Shown here piece by piece: positions 20,695 through 29,276 of a stretch of DNA of 64,000 nucleotides. Positions within the stretch are counted from its first letter, which is position 1. Each line of letters begins with the position of its first letter. Source of the stretch: Paucibacter sp. B2R-40 (GTDB lineage: Bacteria > Pseudomonadota > Gammaproteobacteria > Burkholderiales > Burkholderiaceae_C); the NCBI RefSeq assembly GCF_025717555.1, contig NZ_JAJIRP010000004.1:125426-189425 (forward strand), written 5' to 3'. Under the pieces are notes generated by a model. The model saw only the letters and a program-made list of their open reading frames with translations. It made no database searches and was not told the origin of the DNA. A program made the translations under genes and the position numbers.

Positions 20695-21990
20695 CTACAG
20701 CAGATTGATCGCCTTGGCCGCCTCGCGCAATTCGGCGCGGAAGTCCGGGTGCGCAATCGCAATCAGCTCTAGCGCTCGCTGCTTGGCCGATTTGCCGCGC
20801 AACTGAGCCACGCCAAACTCGCTGACCACATAGTTGATGTCGTTCTTGCTGGTGCTCATGTGGGTACCTGGCGTCAGCGTCGGCACGATGCGGCTGATGC
20901 TGTCGCCCTTGGCGGTCGATGGCAGCACGATGAAGGCCTTGCCGCCTTTTGAGCGATTGGCCGCGCGCACAAAATCACTTTGACCGCCGGTGCCCGAGTA
21001 GGGCGTTGGCCCCAAAGACTCCGACCCACATTGCCCAAGCAAGTCAATCTGCAGCGTCGCGTTGATGGCAATGAGCTTGTCATTCTGGCCGGCCAGATAG
21101 GGATCGTTGGTGTAATCAACCGGGTGCATCTCCAGCCCTGGATTGCGATCCATGAAACGATAAAGCTTTTGGGAACCAAGCGCGAAGGTCGCGACCATCT
21201 TGCCGGGCAAATAATTCTTGCGCCGGTTGGTAACGGCGCCGCACTCGACCAGGCTCAGGATGCCGTCGCCGATCATCTCGGTATGCACACCCAGATCATG
21301 TTTGGCGCTGAGCTGCATCACCACCGCATCAGGAATGCCGCCGTAGCCAATCTGCAGCGTCGAGCCGTCTTCGATCATGTCGGCCACATATTTGCCGATC
21401 GCCTCTTGCACCGGGCCGATTTTCGGCAGGCCCACTTCCGTCACCGGCTCGTTGCTCTCGATCAGGGCCGTCACCTGCGAGATATGGATCAAGCAATTGC
21501 CATTTGCGAAGGGCACATTCGGGTTGACCTCGAGCACCACCGCCCTTGCCTGTTTGAGCGCCGCCATCGTGTAGTCTGCGCCCAGGCTGAGCGAGAAATA
21601 GCCGTGTTGATCCATCGGCGAGGCCATGCTGAAGACCACATCGGCGGGAATCAGCTTGCGCTCGATCAACGCTGGCATCTCGGAAAAGTAACTGGGGATG
21701 AAATCGACCCAGCCCGCCTGCCCGCCTGCCCGCGAGGCGGCACCGTAGAAAAAAGAAACATGCCGCACATGTTCGACAGTCTCAGGATCAAAGTAGGCGA
21801 ATTTACGCACCGCCAAGATTTGGCCGAGCTTGATGTCGTGAAAGCGCCTGCGCGCGTCGGACAAGGCCGTCAGCAGCGTCGGTGGCTCGCCCACGCCGGT
21901 GGGGATGATGATGAAGTCACCGTCGCGCAGCAGCCCCAGCGCGTCTTCACAAGTGGCCAACTTCTTGCGGTACAAGTCTTGATGGGACAT
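20695..21990 (-). CDS. Acetyl-CoA hydrolase/transferase family protein
   Basis: A class I CoA-transferase of 431 residues related to butyryl- or 4-hydroxybutyrate-CoA:acetate CoA-transferases, which exchange CoA between an acyl-CoA and a carboxylate. Seen: VGEPPTLLTAL in the N-terminal half, the STLQIGYGGIPDAVV loop, HTEMIGDG, LLGQCGSESLG (segment expected to hold or lie near the catalytic Glu) and PYSGTGGQSDFVRAA. It is not fused to other domains. It runs convergent to the DUF3224 gene and stands alone, with no beta-oxidation genes nearby, so the acyl substrate is open. Confidence 0.88.
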   Translation of the reverse strand: MSHQDLYRKKLATCEDALGLLRDGDFIIIPTGVGEPPTLLTALSDARRRFHDIKLGQILAVRKFAYFDPETVEHVRHVSFFYGAASRAGGQAGWVDFIPSYFSEMPALIERKLIPADVVFSMASPMDQHGYFSLSLGADYTMAALKQARAVVLEVNPNVPFANGNCLIHISQVTALIESNEPVTEVGLPKIGPVQEAIGKYVADMIEDGSTLQIGYGGIPDAVVMQLSAKHDLGVHTEMIGDGILSLVECGAVTNRRKNYLPGKMVATFALGSQKLYRFMDRNPGLEMHPVDYTNDPYLAGQNDKLIAINATLQIDLLGQCGSESLGPTPYSGTGGQSDFVRAANRSKGGKAFIVLPSTAKGDSISRIVPTLTPGTHMSTSKNDINYVVSEFGVAQLRGKSAKQRALELIAIAHPDFRAELREAAKAINLL

Positions 21991-22099
21991 CGGGTGCCTG
22001 CCTCTGGATGCGTTGCTGGATATCAGCCCTGCATACTAGGCCCGCCGGCTTGCTGCTTTCTTGCACAGGCCGAGCTTTCGCAAGCCTGTCGCGACGCAG

Positions 22100-22645
22100 T
22101 CACATTGGCAGCGCCAGCCACTCGCCCGGCCGCAAGGGGTGGCTGCTGAGTGAGCAGGGCCCAATCGCACTGCGGATCAAACGCAGGGTCGGAAATCCCA
22201 CCGCCGCCGTCATGCGCCTGACCTGCCGGTTCTTGCCTTCCTTGATCGTGATATTGAGCCAGCTGGTCGGGATGCTCAGGCGCTTGCGGACCGGCGGGTC
22301 GCGCGGCCACAACCATGACGGTTCCTCGATCTGTTCGACCCGACAGGGCTGCGTCACAAAATCGCGCAAATCCAAGGGCTGACTCAAGCGCAGCAAGGCC
22401 TGCTCATCGGGCACGCCTTCGACCTGCACCGTGTAAGTCTTGGCTTCCTTGTGCTTGGGATGGCTGATTTGGTGCTGCAGTCGGCCGTCATCGGTCAGCA
22501 GCATCAAGCCCTCGCTGTCGGCATCGAGCCGGCCGGCGGGGTAAATGTCAGGAATCTGCAGATAGTCGGCCAAGGTCTCGCGGCCGGCTTGCGGCGAAAA
22601 CTGGCTCATGACTTGGAAAGGCTTGTTGAACAGGATCAATTTCAT
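22100..22645 (-). CDS. rluE: 23S rRNA pseudouridine(2457) synthase RluE-type
   Basis: Isomerises a uridine in 23S rRNA. The 181 residues lack an N-terminal S4 domain, as in RluE, and have the catalytic segment AGRLDADSEGLMLLTDDG and the C-terminal EGKNRQVRRMTAAVGFPTLRLIR of the RsuA/RluE group. The ATG at 22645 gives MKLILFNKPFQV, the canonical family start; nine bases upstream another in-frame ATG is possible. It lies downstream of cheW on the same strand. Confidence 0.92.
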   Translation of the reverse strand: MKLILFNKPFQVMSQFSPQAGRETLADYLQIPDIYPAGRLDADSEGLMLLTDDGRLQHQISHPKHKEAKTYTVQVEGVPDEQALLRLSQPLDLRDFVTQPCRVEQIEEPSWLWPRDPPVRKRLSIPTSWLNITIKEGKNRQVRRMTAAVGFPTLRLIRSAIGPCSLSSHPLRPGEWLALPM

Positions 22646-22700
22646 GAGCAGCATGCCCGCGGACGGGCCAAGGTCGGATTGCTGCCCAGTATCGCGGCAC

Positions 22701-23276
22701 TCAGGCCAAGCAGTCGTCCAGTTCCTGCGCCTTTTCATCTTCAGCAGTGGCGGCACCCAGATCGCGCTCATCCAGCAGTCGACTCAGATCCAAGAGCAGC
22801 AACATGCGCGCCCCGATGGAACCAATGCCCAAGATATGGCCGTCATTGGCCATGCCGTTCATGGCCGGCATGCTGCGCTGCTGCTCAGGGGCCAGGTCAA
22901 CCACCTCATTGACGTTGTCGACAACGATGCCCACGCTGCGATGGCTCAGATTGACAACGATGGTCACCGTTGCAGCCGTGACCTCCGCCGAGGGCATGTG
23001 GAAACAACGGCGCAAATCGATCACCGGCAAGACTTCACCGCGCAGATCCAGCACGCCCAGCACTTCGGCGCTGGCGCCGGCCAAGCGGGTCGGGGCTTGG
23101 AAGGAGCGGATCTCCTGCACACAATTCAGCGGGATGCCGTACTCCTCTTGGCCGAGGTGAAAAGACAAAACCTCGATGCGGATCTTTGCGGCCACTGGCT
23201 GGGCCAGCGCGGGAGCCCGGTTGGGCGCCGCCAGTGAACGTGAGGAAGACAAGTTCTGGCTTAGCTGGTCGCTCAT
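22701..23276 (-). CDS. CheW-like chemotaxis adaptor protein
   Basis: CheW scaffolds link receptors to the CheA kinase. The 191-residue protein has a short polar leader (residues 1-40) and then a complete CheW domain: LSFHLGQEEYGIPLNCVQEI, VLGVLDLRGEVLPVIDLRRCF and the SVGIVVDNVNEVVDL strand. The start at 23276 gives MSDQLSQNLSS. No other che or receptor gene is in the window, so this is an orphan copy and could serve a main or alternative chemosensory array. Adaptor assignment is firm; pathway is unknown. Confidence 0.88.
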   Translation of the reverse strand: MSDQLSQNLSSSRSLAAPNRAPALAQPVAAKIRIEVLSFHLGQEEYGIPLNCVQEIRSFQAPTRLAGASAEVLGVLDLRGEVLPVIDLRRCFHMPSAEVTAATVTIVVNLSHRSVGIVVDNVNEVVDLAPEQQRSMPAMNGMANDGHILGIGSIGARMLLLLDLSRLLDERDLGAATAEDEKAQELDDCLA

Positions 23277-23422
23277 GGCTGAGGCTCCGATGGGTCTGCC
23301 AGCAAATGCTGGTGCCGCGATGATAGGCAGCGAACAGCCGCCGTGCGCTTCAGCACATTGAGTTTCCGAGGCGGATCTCACGATCGCTGTTGAATTCAAA
23401 CAATACCTGGGCGCGCGTCAGA

Positions 23423-24001
23423 TCAGAGCGCCAGCCTTGCATAAACACAGGTGTTCCTGACTTCGCCGGTCGGCGTCAGGCTGTCCCGCCGCAAGATGCC
23501 TTCGAGCTCGAAGCCACAGCGCTCAGCCACCGCACGGCTGCGCAAATTGACGTCGTCCATGCGGATCTCCACCCGGCGCGCCTGCAGTTGCTCGAACGCC
23601 AATCGCGTCAAGGCCATCACCGCTTCACTGACATAGCCTTGGCCCTGTGCGCTGCTGCGAATCCAGTAGCCAATCTCAAAGCGCCGTACCGCCCAGTCCA
23701 GCCGGTGCAGGCCGCAGCCGCCCAGCAAGCGCCGACCCTCGGCCGCACGGTCGTAGATTTGATAGCTCAAGTCACGCCGAGCGATGAAGTCGGCGCACAT
23801 CCGGCGCGCCACCGCCTCGCTGTCCTCAAAACTGGGCGCTTGTTGGGCCCAAGGCATCCAGGGGCTCAGCTGAACCAGCGATTCGGCGATCGCCACGGCA
23901 AGTGCGGGGCCGATGCCGGAACGCGGCGCGGCCAGCAGCAGGCGTTCGGTCTCGATGGTCTCGGGGACTTCGATCAGGATAGGGTCAGGTGTTGCGCTCA
24001 T
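23423..24001 (-). CDS. GNAT N-acetyltransferase, RimJ/RimL-like
   Basis: 192 residues with the RimL-type layout: TERLLLAAPR near the start, FEIGYWIRSSAQGQGYVSEA as the acetyl-CoA-binding segment with Gln-Gly-x-Gly, and RVEIRMDDVNLRSRAVAERCGFELEGILRR at the end. Such enzymes acetylate the N-terminus of ribosomal proteins or small amines; the substrate cannot be told from sequence. It starts six bases after the MFS exporter gene, so the two are probably co-expressed, a pairing often seen with antibiotic or metabolite modification plus export. Confidence 0.88.
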   Translation of the reverse strand: MSATPDPILIEVPETIETERLLLAAPRSGIGPALAVAIAESLVQLSPWMPWAQQAPSFEDSEAVARRMCADFIARRDLSYQIYDRAAEGRRLLGGCGLHRLDWAVRRFEIGYWIRSSAQGQGYVSEAVMALTRLAFEQLQARRVEIRMDDVNLRSRAVAERCGFELEGILRRDSLTPTGEVRNTCVYARLAL

Positions 24002-24007
24002 GGCATC

Positions 24008-25363
24008 TCACTTGCTCGGCATCAAGTCAGGGGACAAACCGGGCGCAGCCTCGGCACCGAGTGCCGGCTCATCCTCATCCGGCGTGGGCAACTCGCGTAC
24101 CCCGCGCAGCACTGGGTGACGCCAGGCGATCAAACTCAGCGCCAAGGTGCCGACGCCGGCAAACAACAGCGCCGATCGCAGCCCCATGTGCTCACCCAGC
24201 CAACCGCCAGCCAAGGCGCCCGGCCCGGCCGGGATCAAGATCAGCCAGCGCATGGTGCTGGTCATGCGGCCCAGCATCGGCGCCGGCGTCACCGCCTGGC
24301 GCAGCGACAGGAAGTTGATGAAAATCAGCACCGCTCCGACGCCAAAAGCAAACAGCATGAAGGCAAAGGCGGCGATGCCGTAGGTGTTGGACGGCACCAG
24401 CGCCAGCAGCAGCCAGCCCAAGCCCGTCACCGAAATGCCCAGCACCAGGCAAGGGCCGGGGCCAAGCCGGCGGCTGATGCGGTGGCCCATGATGCTGGTC
24501 AAGACCGTGCCGGCGCCCAGCGCCACATAACTCAAGCCCACCTGCTGCGCACTCAAGCCCAGCGTGCGGGTGGCGAACAGAATCTGCACCACCTGGGCCG
24601 CGTTATTGAACAACTGCCAGCCGCCCACCGCGCAGGCCAGACCGATCAGCAAGGCGCGCTCCCGCACAAAGCGCAGGCCGGCCTTGAGATCGCGCCAAAA
24701 GTCGGCACCATCACCCTTGTGCAGCACTTCATCGACCTTGATGCCGCGCAGAATCAGCGCCGAGATCAAGACCAGCACGGCATCCACGGCCAACGCCATC
24801 GGCGCGCCCATCAGCTTGATCAACATGCCGGCAAGACCTGGCCCCGCCACCTCGGCGCCCGATGAGGCCAAGGCGTTCTTGGCATGCGCTTCAACCAGGC
24901 GGTCACGGCTGACCACCTGCGTCAAGACAATCTGTGCGGCGCTGCCCGCCGTGGTGTAGACCGTGCCCAGCACAAAGCCGACCACATACAGCCAGGTCAT
25001 CGTCAGCCAACCCATCACGGCGGCCAGCGGCACGGTCGCCACAGCGACCGCCAGCAGCGTCTCGCCCCAGACATAGACCGGCAGCTTGCGCACGCGGTCC
25101 AGCCACACGCCCGAGGGCAAGGAGAACAGCACAAACGGCAGGATCTCCATCGTCGTCAACAGACCCATCTGGGTCGGGCTGGCGTTGAGCAGCACGGCAG
25201 CCGTCAGCGGCAGCGCCAGCATGGTGACCTGGCCGCCGAGTGAGCTGATCAGGATGGACGACCACAGGCGCCGGTAAACGGCGTCGCGCAAGAGATCGGT
25301 GGCGGGCAGCGTCAGGCCACGCCGTATTCGTTCAAACCAAGAATTGAGCATGGTTTGTTGCAT
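24008..25363 (-). CDS. MFS-family exporter
   Basis: 451 residues with about 12 hydrophobic segments, of the MFS_3 (enterobactin-exporter-like) group. The N-terminal half has SLGGQVTMLALPLTAAVLL and, after helix 2, the loop LPSGVWLDRVRKLPVY, the motif A equivalent. The C-terminal tail is hydrophilic and acidic (PTPDEDEPALGAEAAPG). GGAG lies eight bases before the ATG at 25363. Upstream are a short leader ORF and a 15-bp palindrome. Exported compound unknown. Confidence 0.87.
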   Translation of the reverse strand: MQQTMLNSWFERIRRGLTLPATDLLRDAVYRRLWSSILISSLGGQVTMLALPLTAAVLLNASPTQMGLLTTMEILPFVLFSLPSGVWLDRVRKLPVYVWGETLLAVAVATVPLAAVMGWLTMTWLYVVGFVLGTVYTTAGSAAQIVLTQVVSRDRLVEAHAKNALASSGAEVAGPGLAGMLIKLMGAPMALAVDAVLVLISALILRGIKVDEVLHKGDGADFWRDLKAGLRFVRERALLIGLACAVGGWQLFNNAAQVVQILFATRTLGLSAQQVGLSYVALGAGTVLTSIMGHRISRRLGPGPCLVLGISVTGLGWLLLALVPSNTYGIAAFAFMLFAFGVGAVLIFINFLSLRQAVTPAPMLGRMTSTMRWLILIPAGPGALAGGWLGEHMGLRSALLFAGVGTLALSLIAWRHPVLRGVRELPTPDEDEPALGAEAAPGLSPDLMPSK

Positions 25364-25499
25364 AGGAAATTCTCCAAATATCGGGCTTCGACGCTGGGGT
25401 AAAGCGAGGGCCGGGCATTGCTGACTTGGTGAAGTCTCGGTCTATCGAGATGTCATGGGGCGGCGCGAAAGTCTTGCGCGCCAAGCTGGGCTAGCCCCG

Positions 25500-25604
25500 T
25501 CAATGCGGCGTCGCCAGCGCTGCATCATCAGCAGCACTCACGCGAGCGCACACGCCAGCGGCACGGGGCGTGCTGCGTCGGGTGCGGTCAAGGAGTTTGG
25601 TCAT
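25500..25604 (-). CDS. Possible 34-residue leader ORF upstream of the exporter
   Basis: An ATG-initiated frame of 34 codons, MTKLLDRTRRSTPRAAGVCA followed by 14 more residues ending in a TGA, located 137 bp before the exporter start. It is basic at its N-terminus and has no recognisable motif. A ribosome-binding site is poor (AGG only three bases from the ATG). It might be a regulatory leader peptide or chance; GC-rich DNA yields such frames easily. Confidence 0.2.
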   Translation of the reverse strand: MTKLLDRTRRSTPRAAGVCARVSAADDAALATPH

Positions 25605-25635
25605 AGCCTATAAATTCAAGTTCGTTTCAAGATTT

Positions 25636-25650
25636 GATTTGACTCAAATC
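25636..25650. promoter_or_regulatory. Perfect palindrome, candidate operator for the exporter
   Basis: GATTTGA-C-TCAAATC is a perfect 7-bp inverted repeat around one base. It lies upstream of the leader ORF and about 275 bp upstream of the exporter ATG, near the probable promoter. The form suits a dimeric repressor or activator. No regulator gene is adjacent, so the protein that would bind is unknown. Confidence 0.45.
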
Positions 25651-25713
25651 GAGCTGCCATCGTAGCAGCCCGCGCGCGGCCGATACAAGTGAAAAAAACC
25701 ATGGTCGGCCCAT

Positions 25714-26562
25714 TCAAACCGAAGCTCGCACATCTCTGGCCGGGCGGCGCTGCGCTGCAAAACACCGCGACACCGATGCAAAACCGCAGGAGCGATAAAT
25801 CGCTATGGCCGCCTCATGCGGGTCGGCGCACATCACCAATTTGGCCAAACCCATTCGCTCAAAACCATAGCTCAACACGCCGGCTATCAAGGCCGTGCAC
25901 AAGCCGCGACGGCGCCATGCCGGGTGGGTGCCCACATACTGAAAGCGGCCTAAATCACGCTGCCGAAACAGCCCACAATCGGCCAGCAATTGCGCGCCGC
26001 ACCAGATACCAAACCAATGCCCCAGGCCGGCGATTTGCATGGCCCGGTAGCGCAACATTTGTTGCTCACGAAAGATGCGGTAGCTGTTGGGCTCAAAGCC
26101 CTGTTCCGCGCCAACACTGTCACATTGCAGATTCAAGACGGCAGCAAAGTCCCCCGCTTGCGTCAAATCCAAGGGGCGAAAGTCGAACTCGGCGGGCAGG
26201 TGCTTGCGCTCGGTAGGCTGCTGCGCCGAGTTCAAGACCAAGCACTCGGTGACATGGATCTCGAAGCCTGCAGCCGCCCAAGCCAAGAGCGGCTGATGCG
26301 GCCCGCTGGCGTCATAGCCGATCGCCACATGGCCGGACTCGGCAGTAAAGCGCCCCACTTCTTCATCGAACCGATGCAGCCAATGGGCCAAGGCCGCGTC
26401 GCTAGGCGGCTGCGGCAAGATCAGGCAATTGCCCCAATAAAAGCGCGGATTACCGGGCGTGCGCACAACCACGCAGTCATCGCGCTCCAGCACTTGGCCG
26501 TCAAAACGAGCAAAGATCAGATCGGTTTGCCAGCTCAGCGAGAGCTGCTCGATCAGCCCCAC
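25714..26562 (-). CDS. GNAT-family N-acetyltransferase
   Basis: About 282 residues with a single clear GNAT domain in the C-terminal half: the acetyl-CoA-binding segment FQYVGTHPAWRRRGLCTALI and the closing MCADPHEAAIAIYRSCGF. The N-terminal half (WGNCLIL, AIGYDASGP) resembles a degenerate second GNAT fold. The start is unclear: I chose the GTG at 26562, just beyond the end of the ggt gene (stop at 26567), because it gives the sequence MGLIEQLSLSW. GTG codons at 26592 or 26586 would overlap ggt. Probably the second gene of a ggt transcript. Substrate unknown. Confidence 0.78.
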   Translation of the reverse strand: MGLIEQLSLSWQTDLIFARFDGQVLERDDCVVVRTPGNPRFYWGNCLILPQPPSDAALAHWLHRFDEEVGRFTAESGHVAIGYDASGPHQPLLAWAAAGFEIHVTECLVLNSAQQPTERKHLPAEFDFRPLDLTQAGDFAAVLNLQCDSVGAEQGFEPNSYRIFREQQMLRYRAMQIAGLGHWFGIWCGAQLLADCGLFRQRDLGRFQYVGTHPAWRRRGLCTALIAGVLSYGFERMGLAKLVMCADPHEAAIAIYRSCGFASVSRCFAAQRRPARDVRASV

Positions 26563-26566
26563 GTGC

Positions 26567-28201
26567 CTAGTAGCCCACAGCGGCACCGTCACGGCGCGGA
26601 TCGCTGGCCGCCACATAGCCCTCTATGCCGGGGTCTCCCAAGCGCCAGATGAACTGCCCGGCGCCAAAGTCTTGATAGCTGTCGTGGATATCGCCAATCT
26701 GATGCCCCAGCGCACGCAGGCCGTCAATGGTGGCCGCCGGCATATGCGGCTCGACATTGAGCGACAGCCCCTCATTGAAGCGCCAGCGCGGTGCGTCGCA
26801 GGCGGCTTGCGGGTTCTGACCAAAGTCCAGCATGCGCACCAAGGTCTGCATATGGCCTTGTGGCTGCATATTGCCGCCCATCACACCGTAGCTCATCACC
26901 GGCTGACCGTCACGAGTCAAAAACGCGGGGATGATGGTGTGGAAGGGTCGCTTGCCCGGCGCAACGACATTTGGATGACCGGCTTCGAGCGTGAAGCAGT
27001 GGCCGCGGTTTTGCAGCGAGACGCCATAACCGGGGACCACCAGCCCCGAGCCAAAGCCCATGTAGTTGCTCTGGATGAAGCTGACCATCATGCCGCTCTC
27101 ATCCGCCGTGCTAAGGTAGATGGTGCCGCCCTTGACCGGGTTGCCACATTTGAAATCCTGTGCCCGACTCATGTCCACCAGCTTGGCGCGCTGTGCCAGA
27201 TAGCTTGGGTCCAGCATCTCGGCGGCCGTCACTTCCATAGAGCGCGGGTCGCTGACATAACGATATACGTCAGCGAATGCCAGCTTCATCGCCTCGATCT
27301 GCAAATGCTGCGCCCGGATGCCGTCTATGCCGTCAATCGCCTGCGAGGGCAAATCGAGATGCTTGAGAATGCCCAGCGCGATCAAGGCCGCAATGCCTTG
27401 TCCATTGGGCGGAATCTCGTGCAAGTCATGGCCACCATAGCTTTGTGAAATCGGCTTGACCCACTCGGGCCGGTAGTCGGCAAAGTCAGCGGCCGTCATG
27501 GCGCCGCCGGTCTCGCGGGCGAACTTCTGCACCGCCTCGGCCACCTCGCCGCGATAGAAAGCTTCGCCCTTGGTCTGGGCGATCAAGCGCAGCGTGCGCG
27601 CAGCGTCCGGGAACTTGAACAACTCGCCGACCTCGGGCGCCCGGCCGCGCGGCATGAAGGCCTGAGCGAAACCTGGCTGCGTGGTCAATTCTGAAAGCGC
27701 AGCCGCCATCGCCCATTTGCTCTGCACGATCACTGGCACCGCATAGCCGCGCTCGGCAATCTCAATCGCCGGTGCCATCAAGTCAGCAAAGGGCAGCTTG
27801 CCGAATCGCTCGCTCAAGGCCACCCAACCGGCCACCGCACCCGGCACCGTTACACCGCCCCAGCCGCGCTTAGGGGGTGTCTTGGCATCCGACCCATAGG
27901 TCTTGAAGAAATGCTCGGGCGTCCAGGCCGCGGGCGCGGTGCCGGATGCGTTCAGGCCGTGCAACTGCGTGCCGTCCCACAGAATGCAAAAGGCGTCCGA
28001 GCCCAGGCCATTGCTGCAGGGTTCGACCAGCGTCATGCATGCGGCGGTGGCGATTGCCGCGTCAACCGCATTGCCGCCCTGCGCCAGCATGCGCAGACCC
28101 GCTTGCGCGGCCAAGGGATGTGAGGTCGAAACGATATTGCGCGCGAACAAGGGGCTGCGCACGCTGGCGTAACTTCTATTCCATTCAAAGGCATGCGTCA
28201 T
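26567..28201 (-). CDS. Gamma-glutamyltransferase family protein
   Basis: N-terminal-nucleophile hydrolase/transferase of 544 residues that would cleave or transfer gamma-glutamyl groups after self-cleavage into two chains. Seen: GGNAVDAAIATAACMTLVEP near residue 42, and the processing site with catalytic Thr in VKGGTIYLSTADESG (about residue 358), followed by the GGNMQPQGHMQ segment. There is no signal peptide, unlike periplasmic Ggt, and the motif set is closer to the cytosolic YwrD-like branch. The downstream acetyltransferase gene abuts it. Confidence 0.88.
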   Translation of the reverse strand: MTHAFEWNRSYASVRSPLFARNIVSTSHPLAAQAGLRMLAQGGNAVDAAIATAACMTLVEPCSNGLGSDAFCILWDGTQLHGLNASGTAPAAWTPEHFFKTYGSDAKTPPKRGWGGVTVPGAVAGWVALSERFGKLPFADLMAPAIEIAERGYAVPVIVQSKWAMAAALSELTTQPGFAQAFMPRGRAPEVGELFKFPDAARTLRLIAQTKGEAFYRGEVAEAVQKFARETGGAMTAADFADYRPEWVKPISQSYGGHDLHEIPPNGQGIAALIALGILKHLDLPSQAIDGIDGIRAQHLQIEAMKLAFADVYRYVSDPRSMEVTAAEMLDPSYLAQRAKLVDMSRAQDFKCGNPVKGGTIYLSTADESGMMVSFIQSNYMGFGSGLVVPGYGVSLQNRGHCFTLEAGHPNVVAPGKRPFHTIIPAFLTRDGQPVMSYGVMGGNMQPQGHMQTLVRMLDFGQNPQAACDAPRWRFNEGLSLNVEPHMPAATIDGLRALGHQIGDIHDSYQDFGAGQFIWRLGDPGIEGYVAASDPRRDGAAVGY

Positions 28202-28393
28202 GTTTGGCTCTCCGGCGGGTTGGCCCGAACTTGGATTCTGAATGGGCTGGCATTTGATGCTGCAGCGCTATGGCCGACTAGCGCACAAGGAAGGCCCCGT
28301 TTGTAACGCTTTGCAACGCCTCGGCAACAGGGTCAACCCTTGCATTCGCGCTCTCGTTGAACCACTACCTTTCGCAACCTTGGAGTAATCCTG

Positions 28394-28747
28394 ATGAAGA
28401 CCGCAATGAAGAACGCCATGGTCCCCGCTCTGCTGGCTTTCACAGTTAGCGCTGCAATGGCTCAAACGCCTGTCAGCGCAGCGCCAACGGCCGCACCCAA
28501 GGCCACCACCACGGCAACGCCAGCAGCAGGAACAGCCACACCAACAACGGAAGCATCAACAGCAACGGTAGCATCAACAGCAACGGTAGCAACAACGGCA
28601 AAGGTGGCTTCTGCCACACCGGCAGCTGGACCCGCTGTGACTGAGCATGCCCAGACAGACAAGCACCAAGCCAAGCACGCAACAAAACATGGCCACAAAC
28701 ACAAGGCCGACAGCAAGACGACCGAGGCGGCACCAGTCAAGTCCTGA
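28394..28747 (+). CDS. Secreted low-complexity protein, Asr (acid-shock)-like
   Basis: 117 residues. A signal peptide ends near AMAQ (residue 23). Then comes an Ala/Thr/Pro-rich segment and a Lys/His-rich end (KHQAKHATKHGHKHKAD). This composition matches the enterobacterial acid-shock protein Asr, but low-complexity proteins look alike and homology is not shown. The coding sequence contains two exact copies of an 18-bp unit. TTGGAGTAATCCTG before the ATG supplies a ribosome-binding site. It stands alone between ggt and a long gap. Confidence 0.65.
   Translation: MKTAMKNAMVPALLAFTVSAAMAQTPVSAAPTAAPKATTTATPAAGTATPTTEASTATVASTATVATTAKVASATPAAGPAVTEHAQTDKHQAKHATKHGHKHKADSKTTEAAPVKS
28553..28588. 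repeat. Two exact 18-bp tandem repeats in the Asr-like gene
   Basis: The unit GCATCAACAGCAACGGTA occurs twice in a row, followed by a degenerate third unit. Each unit encodes Ala-Ser-Thr-Ala-Thr-Val. The length is a multiple of three, so gain or loss keeps the frame. Confidence 0.85.
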
Positions 28748-28796
28748 TTCGGTTGCAAGGAATGCTGGCAGTCCTCTGGCGCCAGCCTTGACTAAG

Positions 28797-28819
28797 CCTC
28801 ACCAGCGCTGCTGGTGAGG
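28797..28819 (+). terminator. Hairpin after the Asr-like gene
   Basis: CCTCACCAGC (28797-28806) pairs perfectly with GCTGGTGAGG (28810-28819) around a three-base loop, 50 bp after the stop. The bases after it (GGCATTTCT) form only a weak T tract. A moderate candidate for an intrinsic terminator. Confidence 0.55.
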
Positions 28820-29040
28820 GGCATTTCTGGCGTCTTGATGCACCGTTAGTGTCGATTTTTGCAATTTCGAATTTGAGCTGCTTTTTCTTTGCTTTTCGTC
28901 AAAGCGCTGTCACAAATGATCTGCACAATAGCGTTCATTCAAGGCAACAACAACCGGCTGCAGATTGGGCAGAGTTCTGGAACCCGTCACCAGTGCCAAG
29001 AAAACCGTCGCCGTCTTTGCTGATGGTGTCCGGAAGTCAG

Positions 29041-29078
29041 AAGGGCCACAAACCGCAAGGTCGTGGCCCTTTGCTTTT
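29041..29078 (+). terminator. Terminator-like hairpin with no gene before it
   Basis: AAGGGCCAC (29041-29049) pairs with GTGGCCCTT (29063-29071) across a 13-base loop and is followed by TGCTTTT. No plus-strand gene ends nearby; the closest stop is about 290 bp upstream and already has a hairpin. It could end a small RNA transcribed from the AT-richer stretch before it. Confidence 0.4.
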
Positions 29079-29204
29079 GTGGCGACAAAGACCGCTCCGT
29101 CGCTGTTGTCTCGTACCGACGCTCTTGCTTTGGGCACTTGACCGGCGCCTCATCGCGCAGGCAAACTCGCCCGCTTCATTCCTCAACTTCATAAGGAGCA
29201 CAGC

Positions 29205-29276
29205 ATGGCTACATTTGATATTGCCCTCTCGTCGTCGGCCGTCGCGCTCCTGCAGCAGGCCCTCGCCTCTGCTTGA
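29205..29276 (+). CDS. Possible 23-residue ORF with strong ribosome-binding site
   Basis: ATAAGGAGCACAGC precedes an ATG opening MATFDIALSSSAVALLQQAL plus ASA, then TGA. After the TGA the same frame stays open for about 70 codons (starting RIELQAQALAAPLQQAL), with similar Ala/Leu/Gln composition. This may mean that a longer gene was broken by a stop, or simply that the DNA is GC-rich. The ribosome-binding site is the best evidence. Not recognised. Confidence 0.3.
   Translation: MATFDIALSSSAVALLQQALASA

Larger units (their letters stand above)
25364..25713. other. 350-bp leader region before the MFS exporter
   Basis: No full gene seen. On the minus strand it contains, in order of transcription, a 15-bp palindrome (25636-25650), an AT-rich tract with TTATAGGC just before a possible 34-codon leader ORF (25500-25604), and a small hairpin GGCGCG...CGCGCC (25462-25482). 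The acetyltransferase gene upstream ends at 25714. The arrangement would suit a regulated exporter leader, but each element is weak on its own. Confidence 0.45.

Noticed and set aside
23390-24865. 491-codon open frame on the plus strand
   Set aside because: Antisense to the acetyltransferase and MFS exporter genes, with Arg/Gln/His-rich composition typical of shadow frames.
28918-29025. 35-codon plus-strand frame MICTIAFIQGNNNRL and onward
   Set aside because: No ribosome-binding site and a composition that degrades to Arg-rich sequence; treated as chance.
28910-29137. 75-codon frame on the minus strand in the gap before rsgA
   Set aside because: No domain, no ribosome-binding site and no neighbour on that strand; it mirrors the plus-strand frame through the hairpin at 29041.
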